Made by a program: the position numbers and the translations under genes. Source: an uncultured Odoribacter sp. (GTDB taxonomy: Bacteria > Bacteroidota > Bacteroidia > Bacteroidales > Marinifilaceae). Taken from it: a DNA stretch of 13,066 nt. This document shows, piece after piece, positions 1-5,801 of this stretch; position 1 is the first letter of the stretch, and every line of letters begins with the position of its first letter. The notes beneath the pieces were generated by a model. It did not search any database. It had not been told where the DNA came from and saw only the letters and a list, made by a program, of their open reading frames with translations. The DNA lies in the NCBI GenBank assembly GCA_934725835.1, contig CAKVCR010000048.1, forward strand, positions 1 through 13,066, written 5' to 3'.

Positions 1-716
1 TGTTTTGCCAAAGTGAAGATTTGGGATTCAATCAGATGGAGGTTAATGAATTGGGAATAAAGAATATGCAACGGTTGTTGCAGATGCCCATTTGGATGAA
101 AGAGCAGGATGAGGTGGCAAAGAAGGTAATGAGTTCAAGGTATAGGGGGATGTTGATTCGCTATCAGGGGTATATTAATCAAGTACTGAGGAATTTATGG
201 GGCGTTACAGAAAGGCGGGATTCATTGGGGCAGAAATGGGAATTTGTGGGGATGGAACGTCAGCAAGTAGCTTACGATTTTTTAGAGCAGTATGCCTTTA
301 CTCCTCAGCATTGGTTGTTTCGACAGGATATGTTTTCTTATTACGGTATTGACGAACGAATGAACTGGGAAAGCATCTGTTGGTCGGTTGTGTCCGGATT
401 ATTGGATAAACTGGATTCTCCTTTGTTTGAAAAGTATTCTTTGGGAGATTATTTAAAACAAGTAAGAAGTTCGTTGTTTAGAGAATGGGAACTTAATGAA
501 CCAGTGTCAGAGGAACGCAAAACATTGCAACGGCGATATATCTGGAGATTAAAACAATTGGCGCAGAATGGGAAAAAGTCTGATTGTCGAATTGCAATAT
601 GGGCAGAAATGGAATTGCAGGAAATTTTGGCTTTGGCTGTCAAATATAGGAATACGGTAACTGATAAATTTTATCCGGAAAGCGTTATTGTAGGGATTAG
701 AAATTGTATTAAGTAA
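1..716 (+). CDS. C-terminal part of a zinc-dependent metalloprotease (DUF5117/DUF4953 family), 5' end outside window
   Basis: The reading frame is open from the first complete codon at base 3, and the residues before the TTG at 21 (CQSEDLG) already match the family, so that TTG is not the real start; the gene begins upstream of the window. About 237 residues are visible. They match the C-terminal region that follows the catalytic domain in large secreted Bacteroidota metalloproteases: NELGIKNMQRLL, a YxGYINQVLRNLWG segment (usually YxxHVxxxIGG), a QQVAYDFLEQYAFTPQHWLF segment, LQRRYIWRLKQL, and a final VTDKFYPESV helix. The zinc site lies upstream and cannot be judged here. The stop is 5 bases before the next gene, which belongs to the same family, so the two are probably co-transcribed. 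These proteins normally have a signal sequence and act in the periplasm or at the cell surface; the substrate is unknown. Family assignment is by recognition of motifs, not by a search. Confidence 0.82.
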   Translation, partial: FCQSEDLGFNQMEVNELGIKNMQRLLQMPIWMKEQDEVAKKVMSSRYRGMLIRYQGYINQVLRNLWGVTERRDSLGQKWEFVGMERQQVAYDFLEQYAFTPQHWLFRQDMFSYYGIDERMNWESICWSVVSGLLDKLDSPLFEKYSLGDYLKQVRSSLFREWELNEPVSEERKTLQRRYIWRLKQLAQNGKKSDCRIAIWAEMELQEILALAVKYRNTVTDKFYPESVIVGIRNCIK

Positions 717-721
717 AAGAG

Positions 722-2701
722 ATGTGTAGAATAGTTATAAATATTTGTTTGGTATTACTCTTCTCTGTTAGTAATGTAGCGGGGCAATTACAAAATTACG
801 ATAGTTTCAGGCAACAGAAAGGGCTTGTAAGCAAGCAGGGGATATTGACTGTGCATCAGCATAAGAATCGTGTTTATTTGGAACTTACAGAATCATTGTT
901 TGGACGTGATTTTGCATATGTTGCACAAGTTAATAAAGGTGCAGAAATGGTGGCGCGTCCTTTGCCTTCTGTGGGTGTATTCCAGTTCCGTTTGGGAGAA
1001 AATGGTAAAATATATTTTTGTCAAGATAAATATCAAGAACGAATTGTATCCCCCAAGCATCCCTTGGCAAAAGTCTTTGAGGATTCAAATATGCAGCCGG
1101 TATCGGATGTTTTTGATATTGTTGCCGTAGACTCTATTTGTGGAAGGTATGTTATTGATTTGACAGATGTGTTGACTAAAGGTAGAAAGTGGGCGCAGGT
1201 TAAGTTTCCGCAATTGAGGGAGACCCGGAGGGATATGGAGTTGACTGAAATAATGGCTAATGATGAAGGAGTCGTTTTTACGTTTAATAAAGAGTTTTCG
1301 TATGTTTATCCGATGAACGCAGCGGGAGTGAAAGGGATTGAGGGTACGATAACAGTGGAACTGGGAGGAATGTTAAGGTTGTTGCCTCCGGATAATATGT
1401 CTACTAAAACTGTAGGAAATGCACAAGGTTTTCGTTCTGTAAAGTATTCGGTTTATGGGAAATATCCATATGGAGTTGAGCAGGACTCGTTACTTGTTCG
1501 TTGGCGTTTGCAGATTCCCAAGAACAAGCAAAAGAATTATAATAGGGGTCAAAAGGTTTTGCCAGAGAATCCGTTGGTATTTTATGTTGAACAATCTTTC
1601 CCCGACAGATGGTTTCCATATATTGTAAAAGCCGTGAGGTATTGGAATAACGTTTTTGAAGGAATCGGATACAAAGATGCCTTGCAGGTACGAAAGTTGG
1701 AGAATGGTGTCTCGAGTGTGATACCTAAGGCTTTGATTGCATATGATTTGAGTGATCCTGTTGTAGCAAATGATTTGATTTTCCATCCAGTAACCGGGGA
1801 GATTTTGCATTGTCGTATAAATATTGGTCATGGATTATGGAAAGAGGAAAGAGAACGCTATTATTTATTAAATGGTTTGGATGATAATGGTTCTTTTATT
1901 GATTTTGATAGTCAGAAAATGGCTGGTGAATTGTTGTGTAGGGTATTGTCTGAAGAGATTGGACAGGTATTAGGATTACAGAGGATAGAATCAAAATCGG
2001 CAAAAGAGGATTTGGTCCGATATGCTTATGGAAATACATCGTTGGAGGGTGGGATAGAGAAAAAGAATGTCATAGCGGATTCTCTGAGGAGAGTGGAAAA
2101 ACAAATTCAGACAATACAAACGGTTTATCGTGGGATTGTAGATGGCAAAGTAAAGAATTGCATATTACAGGAAACAGATGAAGGCAAAAAGTATATTTGT
2201 GACGTGCGGAACAGATTGTATAAAGAGAATTTACTGCGTAGTGTTGCATTATTGCAGACAGTGACGAACAGGGAAGATCTAAAGGCGATTATGCATTTTT
2301 TTAATGTTTATGCTGCAGAAGTGAATATTGGGAGCGATTATATGCAGGACGTGTTGAAATGTATGATGGACGAGCAGGTTTTGAGGCATTTAGAGAAAGT
2401 GGAGTTGTTTGAAGATTGGTTTTCGATCATACAATCTGTATTCGAGGAAAAAAGTATCGATATTCAACATTTGCGAGAAGAAGAGGTTAATCTGTATTGG
2501 AATATTGTAGATGTGTTGGTAGAGCAGGCAACTCAGATGAAAATTTCTGCGTGTGATGATGATTTTCAGGCTGTATTTTATTTTAAACTTCAAGAATTAT
2601 ATTCACAGTTTGCTAATTTAGAGAAAACATGTAGTGATAAGTTTGCAATTATTTTTTATAAAAGACTTTTGAAAAAGATAGAAGCAGTTGTAATTCCTTA
2701 A
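722..2701 (+). CDS. Secreted DUF5118/DUF5117/DUF4953 metalloprotease homologue lacking the zinc-binding motif (probable pseudoprotease)
   Basis: This 659-residue protein starts with a signal peptide (basic residue, hydrophobic core at about residues 5-16, likely cleavage after VAG near residue 21). A DUF5118-like segment follows (about 38-71, including LFGRDFAYVAQV), then a DUF5117-like region (about 110-260). The metalloprotease region starts at about 281 with PENPLVFYVEQSFPDRW, an AVRYWNNVFEGIGYKDAL segment and HPVTGEILHC (356-364). Where active relatives carry HEVGHTLGLRHN, this protein has EEIGQVLGLQR at residues 411-421. The surrounding Glu, Gly, Leu-Gly-Leu are kept, but all three histidine ligands are replaced (Glu411, Gln415, Arg421). 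No SxMDY-type Met-turn follows, and the protein is shorter than the roughly 800-900 residues usual in the family. The frame is intact over its whole length, so it looks like a kept non-catalytic protein rather than a decayed gene. Possible roles are substrate binding or regulation of the upstream protease; both are inference. Confidence 0.8.
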   Translation: MCRIVINICLVLLFSVSNVAGQLQNYDSFRQQKGLVSKQGILTVHQHKNRVYLELTESLFGRDFAYVAQVNKGAEMVARPLPSVGVFQFRLGENGKIYFCQDKYQERIVSPKHPLAKVFEDSNMQPVSDVFDIVAVDSICGRYVIDLTDVLTKGRKWAQVKFPQLRETRRDMELTEIMANDEGVVFTFNKEFSYVYPMNAAGVKGIEGTITVELGGMLRLLPPDNMSTKTVGNAQGFRSVKYSVYGKYPYGVEQDSLLVRWRLQIPKNKQKNYNRGQKVLPENPLVFYVEQSFPDRWFPYIVKAVRYWNNVFEGIGYKDALQVRKLENGVSSVIPKALIAYDLSDPVVANDLIFHPVTGEILHCRINIGHGLWKEERERYYLLNGLDDNGSFIDFDSQKMAGELLCRVLSEEIGQVLGLQRIESKSAKEDLVRYAYGNTSLEGGIEKKNVIADSLRRVEKQIQTIQTVYRGIVDGKVKNCILQETDEGKKYICDVRNRLYKENLLRSVALLQTVTNREDLKAIMHFFNVYAAEVNIGSDYMQDVLKCMMDEQVLRHLEKVELFEDWFSIIQSVFEEKSIDIQHLREEEVNLYWNIVDVLVEQATQMKISACDDDFQAVFYFKLQELYSQFANLEKTCSDKFAIIFYKRLLKKIEAVVIP

Positions 2702-2711
2702 TTTGGTCATT

Positions 2712-3845
2712 ATGAAGTTTTATGTATTGTTATTGTTAGCTATTTATGTTGTTGGTTGTGTAGGAAAACCCGAGAAAGCATATTTGTTCGATTCAACAAA
2801 TATAGTAGATATGACTAATCGTAAATTTGATTTGTCTGCGCAAGTGAGAGATTGGGATTATGTTGTCTTGGAACAAAATGATTCTTGTTGTTTGACGAAT
2901 ATCAGTAGGTTAAAGATTGTCGGTGATGATGTTTTCGTCGTGAATGTAGAGGCGATGCAATCTGATATATATCGTTTTTCTATAGATGGAAAATTTTTGA
3001 ATAAAATAGGACAACAAGGACGTGATTTTGGTCTCGTAACAAATGTTGTTGTTGATACATTCAATAATAGAGTGTGTTTATTGGATATCATTGATAGGTG
3101 TGTTTACCTTTACGATTACGATGGGAAGCGTGTAAACGGTAAAATTGCTTGCCCTTGGGTCGGTTGGGTAATGGATGCAGTTGCTTGCTCTAAAGATGAA
3201 TTTATCGGTTATTATGGTTTTAATAAAAACAATCACGTCGGTTATTTTCGTATGGATTCTTTATTTACGATGCGGGATACTTTGTCATATTATCCTGTCT
3301 CTAGTGAATTTGCCGGTGTGTTGAATTTTTCGATGCATGCAATGGATGCTTATGATGGTAACATGCTGTTGATACAGCCTTTTTCCGATACTATATTTCA
3401 TTATCAGAATTCGTCTTTGGAGCCAGCTTATGTGACGAAATCCGCTCCTTCTACTTCTACAAGTATAAAGATGGAACGCTATATGGATTGCACTTGGCTG
3501 AAGGAGAAGTTAGAGGCTGCCGGCTACTATTCTAAAACGAGTATATTTGAAACAAAAAATCATTTATGGGTAGGTTATGGACCTAATCGTCTGATGTTTG
3601 ATAAACGCATTGAAAAGGGGGTTTATTTTAAAGATGAGATTTTTTACAATCCATGTGTATTTCCTCCTTTGAATTTTATGGAACGTCGAGGAGAACAATT
3701 GATGTGTCATGTCAAGTCTAAAGATATTCAAGCTTTGAAAGAAGGAATGGAGCGCAGTGGCATGGAAGCAAAAGGAAAGCTTAAAAAATTATTCGAATTG
3801 GAGGGTGATGATTTGCAGGTATTGATTTTTTACGAGTTCAAGTAG
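2712..3845 (+). CDS. Lipoprotein with 6-bladed beta-propeller
   Basis: The ATG at 2712 gives a 377-residue protein beginning MKFYVLLLLAIYVVGC, a lipoprotein signal with lipobox VVGC and acylated Cys16; a TTG nine bases upstream is a less likely start. The mature protein shows repeated propeller-like blades, for example KIVGDDVFVV, then IYRFSIDGKFLNKIGQQGRDFG, then VCLLDIIDRCVYLYDYDGK. This is the pattern of the Bacteroidota 6-bladed beta-propeller lipoproteins (PF17170-like), usually found in the envelope. No enzymatic motif is visible. The start is 10 bases after the stop of the pseudoprotease gene, so it is probably the last gene of that operon. The molecular function of this lipoprotein family is poorly known; a binding or scaffold role beside the protease homologues is inference. 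Confidence 0.75.
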   Translation: MKFYVLLLLAIYVVGCVGKPEKAYLFDSTNIVDMTNRKFDLSAQVRDWDYVVLEQNDSCCLTNISRLKIVGDDVFVVNVEAMQSDIYRFSIDGKFLNKIGQQGRDFGLVTNVVVDTFNNRVCLLDIIDRCVYLYDYDGKRVNGKIACPWVGWVMDAVACSKDEFIGYYGFNKNNHVGYFRMDSLFTMRDTLSYYPVSSEFAGVLNFSMHAMDAYDGNMLLIQPFSDTIFHYQNSSLEPAYVTKSAPSTSTSIKMERYMDCTWLKEKLEAAGYYSKTSIFETKNHLWVGYGPNRLMFDKRIEKGVYFKDEIFYNPCVFPPLNFMERRGEQLMCHVKSKDIQALKEGMERSGMEAKGKLKKLFELEGDDLQVLIFYEFK

Positions 3846-3890
3846 GAGCATTGCATTTTTGCGAATAGCATAGAATCAAGGAAGCAACAT

Positions 3891-3923
3891 AAAAAAAGAA
3901 GGAAGTTTAAATAACTTCCTTCT
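3891..3923 (-). terminator. Intrinsic terminator of tRNA-Val
   Basis: An 11-bp perfect stem (3897-3907 pairs with 3913-3923, loop of five bases) is followed on the minus strand by seven T residues (the A run at 3891-3897). It lies 6 bases after the 3' end of tRNA-Val. On the plus strand no T run follows, so it is unlikely to end the lipoprotein transcript efficiently. Confidence 0.85.
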
Positions 3924-3928
3924 CTGTG

Positions 3929-4003
3929 TGGGTCCTGAGGGATTCGAACCCCCGACCCTCTGGGTGTAAACCAGATGCTCTGAACCAACTGAGCTAAGAA
4001 CCC
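3929..4003 (-). tRNA. tRNA-Val (anticodon UAC)
   Basis: The minus strand folds into a full cloverleaf of 75 nt: acceptor GGGTTCT/AGGACCC with one T-G pair, D stem GCTC/GAGC, anticodon stem TCTGG/CCAGA with loop TTTACAC, and T arm GGGGG-TTCGAAT-CCCTC, with discriminator A. The anticodon TAC is at 3966-3968 and reads GUA and related valine codons. The 3' CCA is not encoded. It has its own promoter and terminator and so is a single-gene unit pointing toward the lipoprotein gene. Confidence 0.96.
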
Positions 4004-4026
4004 GTGCTATCCTGACGATTGCGAGT

Positions 4027-4060
4027 GCAAATATAGACTGTTTTTTGTTATCTGCAAAAT
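4027..4060 (-). promoter_or_regulatory. Bacteroides-type promoter of tRNA-Val
   Basis: On the minus strand a -33 element ATTTTG (4060-4055) is separated by 19 bases from the -7 element TATATTTGC (4035-4027). This matches the consensus for the primary sigma factor of Bacteroidota. Transcription would start near 4020, about 17 bases before the mature tRNA 5' end. Confidence 0.8.
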
Positions 4061-4190
4061 ATTTTGAAGATAAAAATAGATTTTGCTGCAATTTTATTTT
4101 GGGGAATGTGTTATATGTCTGTTTAATAGATGCTTATGCGTATAACAGTGATGAGATATTGATATTTAATATTAATTAACATTGCATCTG

Positions 4191-4221
4191 TTGTTTGTGT
4201 TGAAAAAGTCACTACCTTTGC
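4191..4221 (+). promoter_or_regulatory. Bacteroides-type promoter of a candidate small RNA
   Basis: A TTG at 4191-4193 is followed after 19 bases by TACCTTTG and C (4213-4221), a consensus -7 element. No good protein start follows closely. The next features are a short A/T-rich stretch and a strong intrinsic terminator, so the promoter seems to serve a transcript of about 90 nt. Confidence 0.65.
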
Positions 4222-4226
4222 GCCGT

Positions 4227-4312
4227 CTTTAGAAAAGATTGTTTTTCATAAGTTTGTATGGTTTAGGTTAGTAGTTAGTAAATGATTAAGGGTCGGTTGT
4301 CCGGCCCTTTCA
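4227..4312 (+). ncRNA. Candidate small RNA or terminated leader
   Basis: This stretch lies between a consensus promoter (-7 at 4213-4221) and a strong Rho-independent terminator (stem 4288-4309). The start is placed at about 4227 from the usual distance to the -7 element. The predicted 5' end can form a small hairpin (TCTTT-aga-AAAGA, 4226-4238), followed by an unstructured A/T/G-rich region of about 50 nt and then the terminator hairpin. I do not recognise it as 6S, tmRNA, SRP RNA, RNase P RNA or a known riboswitch. It could be a free small RNA or a leader that stops transcription before folB. No convincing short coding sequence lies within it. Confidence 0.45.
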
Positions 4313-4318
4313 TTTTTT
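4288..4318 (+). terminator. Intrinsic terminator upstream of folB
   Basis: AAGGGTCGG (4288-4296) pairs with CCGGCCCTT (4301-4309) over 9 bp with one T-G pair and a TTGT loop. It is followed by TTTCATTTTTT, a U-rich tail in RNA. It ends the candidate small transcript and separates it from folB. Confidence 0.8.
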
Positions 4319-4323
4319 ATTTT

Positions 4324-4331
4324 TATCTTTG
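4324..4331 (+). promoter_or_regulatory. Possible -7 element for folB
   Basis: TATCTTTG matches the -7 consensus and lies 30 bases before the folB ATG, directly after the upstream terminator. No TTG lies at the usual 19-20 base distance (the nearest, in the terminator loop at 4297-4299, is 24 bases away), so the call rests on the -7 element alone. Confidence 0.4.
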
Positions 4332-4360
4332 TGTTGGTCAATTTTAATGTTTTTCTTGTT

Positions 4361-4714
4361 ATGACTGGAATTATAGAAATCGAAGGGATGGAGTTTTTTG
4401 CTTACCATGGTTGTTTTGAAGCGGAACAGGTGGTCGGTAATAAATTTATTGTATATGCTTGTTTGCACTATGCTTGTGATTGTCCTGCCGAGTCGGATAA
4501 TATAGGGGATGCTTTAAGTTATCAGACAGCTTATGAAATAATTGCGAGGGAAATGATGGTACGATCGCATCTATTGGAACATGTTGGTTTGAGAATGCTG
4601 AATGCTTTATATGATTCTTTTCCGCAATTGACTTATGCTAAGGTGAAAATATCAAAAATGAATCCGCCTTTGGGTGGACAAATTAAGTGCACCAGTGTAA
4701 CAATGGAAAAATAA
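4361..4714 (+). CDS. folB: Dihydroneopterin aldolase
   Basis: FolB converts 7,8-dihydroneopterin to 6-hydroxymethyl-7,8-dihydropterin and glycolaldehyde in cytosolic folate synthesis. The ATG at 4361 gives 117 residues, the usual family length, and starts directly at the conserved IEIEGMEFFAYHG strand; the frame is open upstream to a GTG at 4331, but that would add a non-conserved extension and overlap the -7 element. Expected active-site residues are present: Glu22 after the YHG motif, Tyr54 in ALSYQTAY, Glu73 in HLLEHVG and Lys99 in KISKMNPP. The numbering matches the S. aureus enzyme almost exactly. No other folate gene is in the window; the gene sits alone between two tRNA genes. Confidence 0.95.
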   Translation: MTGIIEIEGMEFFAYHGCFEAEQVVGNKFIVYACLHYACDCPAESDNIGDALSYQTAYEIIAREMMVRSHLLEHVGLRMLNALYDSFPQLTYAKVKISKMNPPLGGQIKCTSVTMEK

Positions 4715-4725
4715 TTTGCGGATTG

Positions 4726-4758
4726 TTTTGGAAGTTGATAAAATTGTTATATCTTTGC
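4726..4758 (+). promoter_or_regulatory. Bacteroides-type promoter of tRNA-Cys
   Basis: TTTTG (4726-4730), a 19-base gap and TATCTTTGC (4750-4758) form a near-ideal promoter with the same layout as that of tRNA-Val. The predicted start is near 4764, about 13 bases before the tRNA. Confidence 0.85.
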
Positions 4759-4776
4759 ATCGCAATTCAGCAGAAC

Positions 4777-4847
4777 GGTCGGTTGGCCGAAGGGTTAGGC
4801 AACGGTCTGCAAAACCGTCTAAAGCAGTTCGACTCTGCTACCGACCT
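4777..4847 (+). tRNA. tRNA-Cys (anticodon GCA)
   Basis: A 71-nt cloverleaf is visible: acceptor GGTCGGT/ACCGACC, short D arm GCC...GGC, anticodon stem ACGGT/ACCGT with loop CTGCAAA, T arm AGCAG-TTCGACT-CTGCT, and discriminator T73, which is the expected identity base for cysteine tRNA. The anticodon GCA is at 4809-4811. CCA is not encoded. Confidence 0.96.
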
Positions 4848-4851
4848 CGAG

Positions 4852-4882
4852 AATCAGTCACATTGGGTGGCTGATTTTTTTT
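4852..4882 (+). terminator. Intrinsic terminator of tRNA-Cys
   Basis: AATCAGTCA (4852-4860) pairs with TGGCTGATT (4868-4876) over 9 bp including one T-G pair, with a 7-base loop, and runs into eight T residues (4875-4882). It begins 5 bases after the tRNA 3' end. Confidence 0.85.
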
Positions 4883-4893
4883 GTTTATATTTG
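4863..4893 (+). promoter_or_regulatory. Promoter of the Dabb protein/rnhA pair
   Basis: TTG at 4863-4865, a 20-base gap and TATATTTG at 4886-4893 fit the Bacteroides consensus. The -33 element falls in the loop of the tRNA-Cys terminator, so terminator and promoter share DNA. The predicted start is near 4899, giving a 5' leader of under 20 bases. Confidence 0.6.
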
Positions 4894-4916
4894 TCGGCAG
4901 ATTTAATTTTGTAATT

Positions 4917-5219
4917 ATGCTGAAACATATTGTCATGTGGAAGTTCAAGTCGGAGGCTGAAGGACGGACACGTAAAGAAAATGCTTTCTGGATGAAGGAA
5001 CATTTGGAAGGGTTGATTGGAAGGATTCCGGAAATATTGTCGTTGGAAGTTGGAGTGAATATAAATGAATCAGAAGTAGCCTACGATGCTGTTCTTGTTT
5101 CTGCTTTTGAAAATGAGTCAGCTTTGAATGCTTATAAAAACAACCCTTTGCATCAAGCTGTAAGTGCATATTGTAAAAAGGTGCGCGAAAGTCGTATTGT
5201 TGTGGATTATTATGAGTAG
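4917..5219 (+). CDS. Dabb-family (stress-responsive alpha/beta barrel) protein
   Basis: The ATG at 4917 gives a 100-residue protein, the normal size for a single Dabb domain (PF07876); a longer frame from upstream would start inside the promoter and terminator. Typical features are the first strand MLKHIVMWKFK with His4, the central helix, the strand segment around LEVGVNI (43-50), AYDAVLVSAFENESAL (55-70) and the YKNNPLHQAV motif (73-82). Such domains form dimeric barrels in small cytosolic proteins. Roles vary widely in the family, so no reaction can be assigned. The gene is 6 bases before rnhA and shares its promoter, but a functional link with RNase H is not known. Confidence 0.85.
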   Translation: MLKHIVMWKFKSEAEGRTRKENAFWMKEHLEGLIGRIPEILSLEVGVNINESEVAYDAVLVSAFENESALNAYKNNPLHQAVSAYCKKVRESRIVVDYYE

Positions 5220-5225
5220 TGAAGT

Positions 5226-5711
5226 ATGTCTGCTGTAAATATTGTAATGTATACTGATGGTGCGGCGAGTGGTAATCCCGGACCTGGCGGTTTCGGGGTG
5301 TTGTTGATATCTGGAGTGCATCGAAGGGAAATTTCCGGTGGATTTCGAAAGACTACGAATAACCGAATGGAATTGTTAGCTGTTGTTGTTGGGTTGGAGG
5401 CATTGCGTTTTGAGGGAATGACTGTTACCATATATTCTGATTCAAGATATGTCGTAGATGCAGTTGAAAAAGGCTGGGTGTTCGGGTGGGAAAAGAAGAG
5501 ATTTAAGGATAAGAAAAATCCAGATTTATGGGTTCGTTTTTTGTCAATTTATAGAAAGCATCAAGTTAAGTTTGTTTGGGTGAAAGGACATGCTGATAAT
5601 CCAGGAAATGAAAGATGTGACCAGCTGGCAGTGAAAGCTTATAAACAGCAAAATTTGGGAATAGATTCCTATTATGAAACAGAGTGTGATAAAAACGGCG
5701 GATTTTTTTAG
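5226..5711 (+). CDS. rnhA: Ribonuclease HI
   Basis: RNase H1 cuts the RNA strand of RNA-DNA hybrids, clearing R-loops and replication primers in the cytosol. The 161-residue protein is a single-domain bacterial type. It carries the start motif MYTDGAASGNPGPGG with Asp11, Glu49 in NNRMELLAV, Asp72 in YSDSRYV and Asp132 in NERCDQLA, which are the four metal-binding DEDD residues, plus His122 in WVKGHADNPGN. The basic WxxGWEKKRFKDKKNPDLW handle region (about 84-102) is present. A short polar C-terminal tail follows residue 140. It is the second gene of a two-gene unit with the Dabb protein. Confidence 0.95.
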   Translation: MSAVNIVMYTDGAASGNPGPGGFGVLLISGVHRREISGGFRKTTNNRMELLAVVVGLEALRFEGMTVTIYSDSRYVVDAVEKGWVFGWEKKRFKDKKNPDLWVRFLSIYRKHQVKFVWVKGHADNPGNERCDQLAVKAYKQQNLGIDSYYETECDKNGGFF

Positions 5712-5762
5712 TTAAAACGCAAAAATTATAACAAATTTCAAATAAGTAAGCGTTTAAATGGT

Positions 5763-5771
5763 TACTTTTGC
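5763..5771 (+). promoter_or_regulatory. Possible -7 element for the threonine dehydrogenase gene
   Basis: TACTTTTGC matches TAnnTTTGC and lies 31 bases before the ATG. No clear TTG is seen 19-21 bases upstream, so the -33 part is weak. The 90-base gap after rnhA holds no visible terminator hairpin. Confidence 0.5.
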
Positions 5772-5801
5772 AACGTTTTAGAATTATAATTTAACTCTGC
5801 G

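Noticed and set aside
21..23. TTG at 21 as the start of the first gene
   Set aside because: The frame is open before it, and the residues upstream already match the protease family, so the gene begins outside the window.
722..2701. Protease homologue as a decayed pseudogene
   Set aside because: No stop or frameshift in 659 codons, a normal signal peptide and well-kept flanking motifs favour a functional non-catalytic protein.
3876..4091. Minus-strand open frame of 71 codons across tRNA-Val
   Set aside because: It runs through the tRNA and its terminator and promoter; the cloverleaf explains the sequence fully.
4282..4347. Short frame from the ATG at 4282 (MIKGRLSGPF...) within the candidate small RNA
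   Set aside because: It crosses the terminator hairpin and U tail, so the transcript would end before its stop codon; it also overlaps the folB -7 element.
4687..4914. Plus-strand open frame of 75 codons across tRNA-Cys
   Set aside because: It overlaps the folB end, a promoter, the tRNA and a terminator, and has no protein-like features.
5712..5758. Inverted AAACGC/GCGTTT pair after rnhA as a terminator
   Set aside because: Only 6 bp with a loop of more than 30 bases and no following T run.
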